A DNA stretch of 64,000 nucleotides, taken from positions 26,257-90,256 of the IMG/VR virus record IMGVR_UViG_3300048930_001424. One strand, given 5' to 3'. Both the position numbers and the translations under genes were made by a program. Every line of letters starts with the position of its first letter. Position 1 is the stretch's first letter. The stretch is from a virus. The notes under the pieces are model-generated. The model was not told the origin of the DNA. It was given only the letters and a program-made list of their open reading frames with translations, and searched no databases. Positions 34,409 to 41,732 of the stretch are shown here, one piece after another.

Positions 34409-35194
34409 ATGGGACACACCCGATTTGGCAACTTACCGAGATCGCGGAAGTGGAAAGAGGTGATCGGCCTCATCGCCGCCGGCGCCGGCGCTGATCAGAT
34501 CGCCAACGCGATTATCCGCGCGGCCGAGTCCGGCCTCATGGCCGCGGCGCATCATACAGGTCTCGTCGAGGCATTCTGGTCGCTCACGCAGCTCACACAG
34601 GCGGCGCGAGAGAAGGACTTTGCCGCCGGCCTTCGAGCCCGTGGCTTTGATGTCCCTGACAACCCCAGCTTGCCGGCAATCATGAGCGCCGTGTCGGCCG
34701 CGATCGACCGCAGCATGCCCAACAACAAGGGCCGTACCGATCTGGGCGAGATGGCACACGCCGCAGCGATCGAGACCACGAACCGGATCGTAACCGAGCG
34801 GGTCTCGTCGTCCCTCTTTGGGGTCTCCGCTCAAGACGTTCAGCGCGCCTTCCACGACCTCGGCACGGTCAAGAACTTCGGCGACCTCGGCAAGCGGTTC
34901 TTCGGCCAGTTGACCAACAAGGTTCTCCAGTCATACGCGAGCCGCGAGTGCGCGAATCACGTCGGTCAGGGGCAGCGGTTTGCCAACCTCGCCGCGAAGG
35001 CCGCCTTCGATGAGGCGATGAACGTGCACTGCAGGCAGGCCGCCGTGATCGTCCAGAAGTTTGCCGGGGAGTGGCAGTCGAAACAAAACTGGACGAACAA
35101 GGACATCGGCGGGATCACGCGCAAGCACGCCGAGGGGTTTGCTCACCAGGCGATGAAAAAGATGGTGGCCGAACTAAAGGAGGGGAACAAGTGA
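34409..35194 (+). CDS. Met-Gly protein, partner of the QueC-like enzyme
   Basis: The 261-residue helical protein matches no family I can name. A GTG start at 34373 is possible, but the ATG at 34409 has GAGG eight bases upstream and gives an N-terminus MGHTRFGN; the GTG has no ribosome site. The stop overlaps the start of the QueC-like gene (GTGA). In type IV CBASS and Qat defence, as I recall, a QueC-like enzyme attaches a deazaguanine to the N-terminal glycine of its partner after Met removal. The exposed Gly2 and the tight coupling make this protein a plausible conjugation target. It is probably the effector or sensor of a two-gene system. Confidence 0.65.
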   Translation: MGHTRFGNLPRSRKWKEVIGLIAAGAGADQIANAIIRAAESGLMAAAHHTGLVEAFWSLTQLTQAAREKDFAAGLRARGFDVPDNPSLPAIMSAVSAAIDRSMPNNKGRTDLGEMAHAAAIETTNRIVTERVSSSLFGVSAQDVQRAFHDLGTVKNFGDLGKRFFGQLTNKVLQSYASRECANHVGQGQRFANLAAKAAFDEAMNVHCRQAAVIVQKFAGEWQSKQNWTNKDIGGITRKHAEGFAHQAMKKMVAELKEGNK

Positions 35195-37218
35195 ACCCTC
35201 CCGAGATGCTGTTCGCGTGCAATGAGGCCGCTTCGTCCCATCCTGGTACGGTTGCCGGCGTGTCCAAGCTCCGCACCGCGGGGCCGGGAAAAAACGTCAC
35301 CGTCGAGATCAACGACATCGGCCGGCAGCTCAACCAAAACATCCCCGCGCCGCTCATCGACCTGGTCGAGATCGCCGCGCTCGTGTTTGTCGCCGATCAG
35401 ATGCAGCGTCGCGGCGAGGACGATGTCGAATCGATGGGTGCGTCCTGGCGTCGCCGCATGCGGTTCGAGATTCCCGTCCGCGTTCCGAAGCTCTGGAGCT
35501 CCGCCGAGGTCGGCGATGCGCTTCAGGCACTTCTGAGTTTCCTCTCGGAGGATGAGTACGAGTTCACGTTCACCCAGTACAAGCATCCTCCCACGCTCGA
35601 CGCGTACTTGAACTTCGGCTCGCTCATCTCGGCCGACCCTGCCGAGTCGGTGGTCCTGTTCTCGGGCGGCTTGGATTCTCTGGGCGGCACCCTCGAAGAA
35701 GTGGTTCAGGACAAACGATCCACGCTGCTGGTTACGCATGCGTCGGCCAGCACGAAGCGAGAGCGCCACAAGACCCTGCGGGGCATGATCGCTAGCGCCG
35801 CGCCGGGCCCCAAGCCCCAATTCATCAGGATTCGCGCCGACAAGAAGCACCGATCTGAGCGGGAGTACACGCAGCGGGCTCGGTCCTTTCTCTACGCGTC
35901 GTTCGCCGTGGCAGTGGCTCGCATGGCCGGGCTGGACGCCATCCGGTTCTACGAGAATGGCGTCGTGAGTCTGAATCTGCCCCTCTCACCCCAGGTCGTC
36001 GGCTCGCGCGCGACCCGCACGACCCATCCCAGGGTGCTCGCTTGCATGCAGACGTTCTTTTCGCTCATCACGGGGACATCGTTCAGCGTGGAGAACGGGT
36101 TCCTCTGGAAGACCAAGAGCGAAGTGGTCAGCGACATCATTAAGCTCGGCCACGGCGCGATGATTGACTACTCCACGAGCTGCACGCACACCCGCAAGTA
36201 CCGCACCGATCAGCCCCACTGTGGCGAGTGTTCCCAATGCATCGATCGACGGTTCGCGGTCTTGTCCAGTGGCGGTGAACAGTTCGAGCCCGCGGACCGG
36301 TACCGCCACAAGCTGCTGACCGAAGCGCGCGGCGAGGGCGAGTCACGGATCATGTTGGCGTCGTACCTGGAGACGGCTCAGCAGGTCGCGGAGATGGACA
36401 TCACCGCATTCTACAACCGGTATGGAGAAGCAGCCCGCGCGTTCCCCCACATCAAACTACCTGTGGATGAAGCGGCGAAGCGGATCTTCGAGCTCTACCA
36501 GCGCCACGGGAAGCAGGTCGCGTCGGCTATCGACGCAGCCGGCAAGGCGTACATGTCCGAGATCCGGAAACGCACCCTGCCCGAGACGTGCACGTTGCGC
36601 CTCGTGCATGATCCGAACCCCAACACGACGATTGCGAGCGCCCCGTCGGCGTCGGGCATAGCCGAACCGCCGCCGCCGTCGCACCAGCTCGTTCAGGAGG
36701 GCCAGGGCTGGCTGCTGCGGTTCGACGGAATCGACAAGCGATTCGAGCTCAGCGTGGGCATGGTCTATCTGCAGGCCATGCTGTATCGGCCAAACAAGCG
36801 GTTCACGGTGGCCGAGCTCTACTCCATCGCCCGTCCGCACATGAAGGACATCCCGAGCGCCCGGGCAGAGGCGCAGTTGGATGCGAAGGGAGCGCGTTTA
36901 GTCTGGGTGAGGATCACCGAGGTCAACGACGCGATCGCCGCCGCCATCAAGGCCGGCGATACCACCGCCCAGAAGGTCGCAGAGAACGAGAAGGAGAAAC
37001 TGCTCGCGTACCTGCGTGAGCACAACTTCGCCGGACGCATGAAGGTGGAAAGCGCCGACCACAAGCGTCTCAGGGACCGTGTCCGCAATCGGGTGAACGA
37101 CGCGATCGGAATCATCAAGAAGTATCACGCCACCGCCGGCGACCACATCGACGGAGCCATATCTCGTGGCTCTGTCATGGCTTACGCGCCCGTCGACCTG
37201 CCGCCGTGGGAGTTCTGA
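35191..37218 (+). CDS. QueC-like PP-loop ATPase with C-terminal extension (QatC/Cap9-like)
   Basis: The 675-residue protein starts at GTG 35191 behind a strong AAAGGAGG (35176-35183). Residues about 150-400 are QueC-like: PP-loop SGGLDS at 158-163 and a zinc site Cys331, Cys344, Cys347, Cys350 (CGECSQCIDRR). Preq0 synthase QueC is only ~230 residues, so the ~150-residue N-terminal and ~270-residue C-terminal parts are additions; the latter contains a winged-helix-like stretch (MLYRPNKRFTVAELYSIARP) and a helical end. No queD, queE, queF or tgt gene is near, so tRNA biosynthesis is unlikely. It probably activates a deazaguanine carboxylate and joins it to the upstream Met-Gly protein. Confidence 0.82.
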   Translation: MNPPEMLFACNEAASSHPGTVAGVSKLRTAGPGKNVTVEINDIGRQLNQNIPAPLIDLVEIAALVFVADQMQRRGEDDVESMGASWRRRMRFEIPVRVPKLWSSAEVGDALQALLSFLSEDEYEFTFTQYKHPPTLDAYLNFGSLISADPAESVVLFSGGLDSLGGTLEEVVQDKRSTLLVTHASASTKRERHKTLRGMIASAAPGPKPQFIRIRADKKHRSEREYTQRARSFLYASFAVAVARMAGLDAIRFYENGVVSLNLPLSPQVVGSRATRTTHPRVLACMQTFFSLITGTSFSVENGFLWKTKSEVVSDIIKLGHGAMIDYSTSCTHTRKYRTDQPHCGECSQCIDRRFAVLSSGGEQFEPADRYRHKLLTEARGEGESRIMLASYLETAQQVAEMDITAFYNRYGEAARAFPHIKLPVDEAAKRIFELYQRHGKQVASAIDAAGKAYMSEIRKRTLPETCTLRLVHDPNPNTTIASAPSASGIAEPPPPSHQLVQEGQGWLLRFDGIDKRFELSVGMVYLQAMLYRPNKRFTVAELYSIARPHMKDIPSARAEAQLDAKGARLVWVRITEVNDAIAAAIKAGDTTAQKVAENEKEKLLAYLREHNFAGRMKVESADHKRLRDRVRNRVNDAIGIIKKYHATAGDHIDGAISRGSVMAYAPVDLPPWEF

Positions 37219-37220
37219 CT

Positions 37221-37261
37221 CCGCTACGCCGAATGTAGCGGCCCGCTACGCCGCGTGTAGC
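37221..37261. terminator. Two tandem look-alike hairpins
   Basis: CCGCTAC/GTAGCGG pairs around a 7-base loop (37221-37241) and is followed at once by GCTAC/GTAGC around another 7-base loop (37245-37261). Both loops begin GCCG. They lie 3 bases after the QueC-like stop and ahead of the sigma-like gene. They may end transcription of the QueC cassette or serve as tandem operator sites. Confidence 0.5.
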
Positions 37262-37374
37262 CCCGGACGTGCCGGAGCGGCTGCCCGGCAGGACGTCCTC
37301 CACGTTTCCTGATCCACATCTCGCACCGAGCTGCTGCCGGGCCCTGCGGGCGATGTCTGGCACGAGGAGGCATC

Positions 37375-37941
37375 ATGCCTTCGATCGCAGCAGACCGGGC
37401 GCTGACGTGCGCCGATCGTAGCGGCTTTGCCGCTTTCCCTTCCCTCACCGTCCGGCAGATGGAGTTCCGCACCGAGCGTCTCGGACGGCTGTACTCCCTC
37501 TTCCCCGACCAGGTCGCCGATCTCCGGCAGGAGTTGGCGGCCGAGATCGTGCGCGCGCTGCGGCGGTTCGATCCGACGATCGCCTCGCGGACGACGTTCA
37601 TGAAGGGCGTCATGAACCTCTGGTACCGGCAGAAGTGCAAGCAGCTGCGCCGCGAAGCGGCGGAACGCGACCGGCTCGTTCCTCTGCCGCCGCTGGGGAC
37701 CGAGGGCAGGGACTTCGCAGACCGCCGCCTCGGTGGCGTGGCCGAAGTGGACGCACGCCTCGATCTCGCCGACCGCATCGCGGATCTGCCGCAGGACCTG
37801 TTCGCGCTCGCCCGCGACCTGCTCGCGGGCAAGTCGGTCCCGGAGATCGCCGCCGAACGCGGCGTTCACCGGGGGACAGTGAACCGCATGGTCCTGCAAC
37901 TGCGCGCCCGCCTGGCCGACCTCGATCCGGCCGCCAACTAG
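37375..37941 (+). CDS. Sigma-70-like (ECF-type) factor, phage-encoded
   Basis: The 188-residue protein has a region-2-like helical part (LYSLFPDQVADLRQE to FMKGVMNLWYRQKC) and a clear sigma region 4 helix-turn-helix at about 143-185 (LAGKSVPEIAAERGVHRGTVNRM). Length fits ECF factors. ATG 37375 follows GAGGAGG. It is the first gene of the phage early block, and copy 1 of the two-block leader element begins at its stop codon. It may redirect RNA polymerase to phage promoters; a pure HTH regulator is the alternative. Confidence 0.72.
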   Translation: MPSIAADRALTCADRSGFAAFPSLTVRQMEFRTERLGRLYSLFPDQVADLRQELAAEIVRALRRFDPTIASRTTFMKGVMNLWYRQKCKQLRREAAERDRLVPLPPLGTEGRDFADRRLGGVAEVDARLDLADRIADLPQDLFALARDLLAGKSVPEIAAERGVHRGTVNRMVLQLRARLADLDPAAN

Positions 37942-37942
37942 C

Positions 37943-37983
37943 GCGCGACAAGTGGCGGGCGCGGGCAGAGGGGTATTGGCGTG
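37943..37983 (+). promoter_or_regulatory. Two-block leader element, copy 1
   Basis: GCGCGACAA at 37943-37951, 13 bases, then GCAGAGGGGTATTGGCGTG at 37965-37983. The second block contains an AGAGGGG ribosome-site-like core and ends in a GTG, from which a frame is open into the RecA-like gene. Copies with the same spacing lie at 31424 and 50924. Confidence 0.65.
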
Positions 37984-38124
37984 CCCCCTGCCCGTACCCC
38001 GCGCACGGAACCGCCCGGCCCTGCCGACGAGAGCCTGCCGCTCGTCCGGTTGGGGCAGGGCGATTTCACCCGCGACCTGCGGGCCGAGGACCTCGATCCC
38101 CATCACCACAGGAACGGAGCCACC

Positions 38125-38865
38125 ATGCCCCTACTCGATTCGGTGATCACGACCACGACACCCTCGCCGCCCAAGATTCTCGTCTACGGCACTCCGGGCG
38201 TCGGGAAGACCACGTTCGCCGCCAGCGCCGGCGCGCTGCTCCTGGACTGCGAGAACGGCGCAGGCGCCGTGCCCGGGCTCACGCGGACCCCGTTCCTCAA
38301 GAGCTGGCCCGAAGCGCAGGCCTGGCTCGCCGAGATCGAGGCCCAGCCCCCCGAGGGGCTCGGAGCCGTGGCGATCGACACGCTCGACTGGCTTGTGCAG
38401 CGCATCGTCGAGTACGTCGTGATGGACCTCGACAAGAAGAGCAAGGGCGAGGTTACCAACACGCTCTCCTCGGCCCACGGCGGATACTTCAAGGCCCGCG
38501 AGATCGTCAACAACATCGTCAGCCGCGACCTGCTCCCGCTGCTCAACGCAATCGCCGACCGCGGCATCGCCGTGATCCTGCTGGCGCACGCGGCCAACAC
38601 CAAGATCACCACGCCCGAGGGGTACGACGTGCGGCTCGCCGCGCCGGATATCCCGCAGTGGATCGCCCCGACGTTCGTCGAGTGGGCCGACGCCGTGCTC
38701 TACGCCTCGCGCGAAACCACGGGCGAGCGCGTGCTCACGACCGAGGGAACGAGCAACGTCACCGCCAAGAACCGCTACGGCCTGCCGTCCAAGGTGGGCC
38801 TGTCCTGGAAGGACCTGTCGGACGCGATCCAGCATGGGCTGGAGCGCCAGTCGGCCGGTCGCTGA
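38125..38865 (+). CDS. Phage RecA-like ATPase (Sak4-type)
   Basis: The 246-residue protein has Walker A YGTPGVGKTTF near residue 19 and a Walker B AIDTLDW around 80, the plan of Sak4 and related small RecA-core ATPases that support phage single-strand annealing recombination. The next gene, a DUF669 protein, is its usual partner. I chose ATG 38125 with GGAG upstream; an in-frame GTG at 37981 would add 48 residues and coincides with the end of the two-block leader element, so a longer form is possible. Confidence 0.82.
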   Translation: MPLLDSVITTTTPSPPKILVYGTPGVGKTTFAASAGALLLDCENGAGAVPGLTRTPFLKSWPEAQAWLAEIEAQPPEGLGAVAIDTLDWLVQRIVEYVVMDLDKKSKGEVTNTLSSAHGGYFKAREIVNNIVSRDLLPLLNAIADRGIAVILLAHAANTKITTPEGYDVRLAAPDIPQWIAPTFVEWADAVLYASRETTGERVLTTEGTSNVTAKNRYGLPSKVGLSWKDLSDAIQHGLERQSAGR

Positions 38866-38916
38866 TCCACATCCCCATCACCGCACCACACACTCGTTCA
38901 TGAAGGAGTCCGCTCA

Positions 38917-39390
38917 ATGGCCAGCCTGAACAACTTCGACGCCAATCAGGTCGATCCATCCGTTGCGCTCGATCCGCTCCCCGCGGGCAAGTACATCGCG
39001 GTCGTCTCGGAGTCCGAGCTCAGGCCGACCAAGGCCGGCGGGGGCAAGTACCTGCAGCTCACGTTCCAGATCATCGAGGGCGAGCACAAGGGACGCCTGG
39101 TGTGGGCCCGCCTGAACCTCGAGAACAAGAGCGAGATGACCGTGAAGATCGCCCGCGGTGAACTTTCGGCGATCTGCCGCGCCGTCGGGGTGATGCAGCC
39201 GCGCGACTCGGTCGAACTCCACAACGTGCCGTTGGAGATCAACGTTGGGCTTAAGAAGCGCGACGACAACGGCGAGTTCACCAACGTTATCAAGGGGTAC
39301 GCCAAGAAGGGCGGCAACAACGGGACGACGACGGCTCCGCGTCCCGCCGCGAGCACCGGCCCGGGGAGCACACCGCCCTGGAAACGCTGA
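38917..39390 (+). CDS. DUF669 protein (phage recombination-associated, ssDNA-binding type)
   Basis: The 157-residue protein reads as DUF669: SLNNFDANQVDPSVALDPLPAGKY at the start, LQLTFQIIEGEHKGR in the middle, and a disordered Gly/Pro tail ending PPWKR. These proteins are OB-fold-like single-strand DNA-binding partners of Sak4-type ATPases. AAGGAG lies upstream of the ATG. The stop overlaps a CTG that probably starts the RusA gene. Confidence 0.83.
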   Translation: MASLNNFDANQVDPSVALDPLPAGKYIAVVSESELRPTKAGGGKYLQLTFQIIEGEHKGRLVWARLNLENKSEMTVKIARGELSAICRAVGVMQPRDSVELHNVPLEINVGLKKRDDNGEFTNVIKGYAKKGGNNGTTTAPRPAASTGPGSTPPWKR

Positions 39391-39785
39391 CTCCATCCGG
39401 GCGTCTCCTCGAACTCCCTTACCCGCCAAGTGTGAACCACATCTGGCGGCGCGTGGGCGAGAGGACCGTCATCAGCCGCGAGGGCCGGCGCTACCGCAGG
39501 GACGTGTGCGCCGCCCTCGCGGCGATGTCGGGGAGGCGAACGGCGCGGATGGAAGGGCGCTTGGCGGTGAGTGTCACCGTCTGCCCGCCCGACCATCGCC
39601 GGCGCGACCTGGACAACGTGCAGAAGGCGCTGCTGGACGCGCTCGCCAAGGGGGGCGTGTACCGCGACGACTCGCAGATCGATCGGCTGGAAGTTGAACG
39701 CGGCCCGGTGACTCCGGGCGGAAAGGTGCTGGTGGAGATCCGTGAGATCGCGCGTACGCACAGCCCCAGCCGCGTTCAGGGATGA
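39387..39785 (+). CDS. rusA: RusA-family Holliday junction resolvase
   Basis: The protein has the RusA opening LELPYPPSVNHIWRR, then TVCPPDHRRRDLDNVQKALLDAL with the catalytic aspartates and DDSQIDRLEVER. It resolves branched DNA during phage recombination. The first ATG/GTG-type start in frame is GTG 39432, which would cut off the conserved PYPPS segment. Coding extends upstream to CTG at 39387, which overlaps the DUF669 stop as CTGA; I take that as the start, giving 132 residues. The far end overlaps a short ATGA, but the next gene is in another frame. Confidence 0.82.
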   Translation: MTPSGRLLELPYPPSVNHIWRRVGERTVISREGRRYRRDVCAALAAMSGRRTARMEGRLAVSVTVCPPDHRRRDLDNVQKALLDALAKGGVYRDDSQIDRLEVERGPVTPGGKVLVEIREIARTHSPSRVQG

Positions 39786-39798
39786 CGGTCCCCGCGCG

Positions 39799-40023
39799 GT
39801 GGACGGCACGCGCCGGGGCGACCCGATCCCGGGCAGCCGGTTCTTCCGGTCGTTCTGCGCGTGCTGCGGTGTACCGATGCGGATGGAGGCGGATCGGGTG
39901 AACGAGGACGTGCTGTGCAACGAGTGCGATCCGCCGCACATCGGCGTGGGTGGGCCGCACGGCGGCCTGAACGGGCTCGACGCCGACCTCGATGCGTGGA
40001 GGCCTTCGTCCCTGGCTGGCTGA
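39799..40023 (+). CDS. Small two-Cys-pair zinc-finger protein
   Basis: The 74-residue protein has CACC and CNEC pairs (in FCACCGVPM and VLCNECDPPH) that would bind one zinc. GTG 39799 is the nearest plausible start, inside the gap after rusA. Its stop overlaps the helicase start (TGATG). Function unknown; position among replication genes suggests a DNA-binding accessory. Confidence 0.6.
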   Translation: MDGTRRGDPIPGSRFFRSFCACCGVPMRMEADRVNEDVLCNECDPPHIGVGGPHGGLNGLDADLDAWRPSSLAG

Positions 40024-41732
40024 TGTGGAGTCCTGACCCCGTGGACCTTCGACCCTACCAATCCGACGCCATCGCCGCGGTGTACGAGCACCTGCGCACC
40101 CGCGACGACAACCCGTGCGTGGTGATCCCCACGGGCGGCGGCAAAACGCCGGTCATCGCCACGATCTGCCGCGACGCCGTGACGCGCTGGAACGGCCGCG
40201 TCGTCATCCTGGCTCACGTCAAGGAACTTCTCGAGCAAGCCGCCGACAAACTGCGGCTCATCGCCCCCGACGTGCCCGTGGGCATCTACTCGGCGGGCCT
40301 CAAGCGCAAGGACCTCGGGTACGCGGTCACGATCGCCGGCATCCAGAGCATCTGGAAGAAGGCGTGCGACCTCGGGCCGGTCGACCTGATCATCGTGGAC
40401 GAGGCGCACATGGTGCCTGCCGAAGACGACGGGATGTACCGTCAGTTCATCGCCGACGCCAAGGTGGTGAACCCGCACGTTCGCATCATCGGCCTGACCG
40501 CGACGCCGTATCGCCTCAAGTCCGGGCCGATCTGCGCAGCGGAGAACATTCTCAACCACATCTGCTACGAGGTGGGCGTCCGCGAGCTCATTGTGCAGGG
40601 TTTCCTGTCGCCGCTGAAGACCAAGGCGGGGCTGCAGAAGATCAGCACCGACGATCTGCACGTCCGTGCCGGTGAGTTCGTGGCCAGCGAGGTCGAGGAC
40701 CTCATGGACAAGGACGGCCTGGTCGAGGGGGCGTGCGCCGAGATCGTCGAGCACACCAAGGACCGCCGTGCCACCCTGATCTTCGCATCCGGCATCCGCC
40801 ACGGGCAGCACATCGTCGAGGTCCTCAAAACCAAGCACGGGATCGAGTGCGGCTTTGTTTCCGGCGACACACCCACCGGCGCGCGCAGCGCCATCCTTGG
40901 GCGCTTCCGGGCGGGGGAACTCAAGTACCTCTGCAACATGAACGTCCTCACCACGGGCTTCGACGCCCCGCACATCGACTGCGTGGCGCTGGTGCGGCCG
41001 ACCATGTCGCCGGGTCTGTACTACCAGATGGTGGGACGGGGCTTCCGTCTGCACCCGGGCAAGGCGGACTGCCTGGTGCTGGACTTCGGCGGCAACGTCC
41101 TGCGGCACGGGCCAGTGGACGCCGTCCGCCTTGACACCTTCGACCGCGGCGAGGGTGAGGCGCCGGCCAAGGAATGTCCGCAGTGCCAGGCGCTCATCGC
41201 GGCCGGGTACCAGACCTGCCCCGAGTGCGGGCACCAGTTCCCGGAGCCCAACAAGCAGAAGCACGAGGCGCAGGCAAGCACCGAGAGCATCCTCTCGGGC
41301 CAGACCAGCCGTGAGGAGCACCACGTCAGCGAGACGACGTACCACGTCCACATGAAGCGGAGCGACCCGTCCGCGCCGCTCACGATGCGGGTCGAGTATC
41401 GGGTTGGCTTCAACCACTACTTCCGCGAGTGGGTCTGCTTCGACCACACCGGGTACGCCCGAACCAAGGCCGAGGCGTGGTGGCGGGCCCGGTCGGTCGA
41501 GCCAGTCCCCGGCGGCACGGAGGAGGCTGTCGAGATGGCAAGGGCGGGCGCACTGGCCCCGACGCTCCACATCACCGTGGAGAAGAAGGCTGGCGACCAG
41601 TTCGAACGGGTCGTCGCGCACCGCCTGGGCGACAAGCCGCCCCGTCTGGACAGCGATGATGGGCTGCCCGACGCGCCGGTGCAGCCGGTGGGCACGACGT
41701 ACGGCATCCCCGATGAGGAGATCCCGTTCTGA
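40023..41732 (+). CDS. Phage SF2 (DEAH) helicase
   Basis: The 569-residue protein opens with the Q-motif segment LRPYQSDAI, then PTGGGKT (Walker A), DEAH, LTATPYR and a C-terminal lobe with QMVGRGFRLHPGK (motif VI). A zinc-binding pair CPQC / CPECG follows at about 380-400, and the C-terminal ~150 residues are family-specific. It resembles phage Rad25/SSL2-type helicases that unwind DNA or branched intermediates in replication. ATG 40023 overlaps the zinc-finger gene's stop. Confidence 0.88.
   Translation: MWSPDPVDLRPYQSDAIAAVYEHLRTRDDNPCVVIPTGGGKTPVIATICRDAVTRWNGRVVILAHVKELLEQAADKLRLIAPDVPVGIYSAGLKRKDLGYAVTIAGIQSIWKKACDLGPVDLIIVDEAHMVPAEDDGMYRQFIADAKVVNPHVRIIGLTATPYRLKSGPICAAENILNHICYEVGVRELIVQGFLSPLKTKAGLQKISTDDLHVRAGEFVASEVEDLMDKDGLVEGACAEIVEHTKDRRATLIFASGIRHGQHIVEVLKTKHGIECGFVSGDTPTGARSAILGRFRAGELKYLCNMNVLTTGFDAPHIDCVALVRPTMSPGLYYQMVGRGFRLHPGKADCLVLDFGGNVLRHGPVDAVRLDTFDRGEGEAPAKECPQCQALIAAGYQTCPECGHQFPEPNKQKHEAQASTESILSGQTSREEHHVSETTYHVHMKRSDPSAPLTMRVEYRVGFNHYFREWVCFDHTGYARTKAEAWWRARSVEPVPGGTEEAVEMARAGALAPTLHITVEKKAGDQFERVVAHRLGDKPPRLDSDDGLPDAPVQPVGTTYGIPDEEIPF

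Noticed and set aside
34409-37218. Calling the QueC-like pair a full Qat or type IV CBASS system
   Set aside because: No Qat ATPase or TatD-like nuclease and no CD-NTase, OGG-like or TGT-like gene lies beside it.
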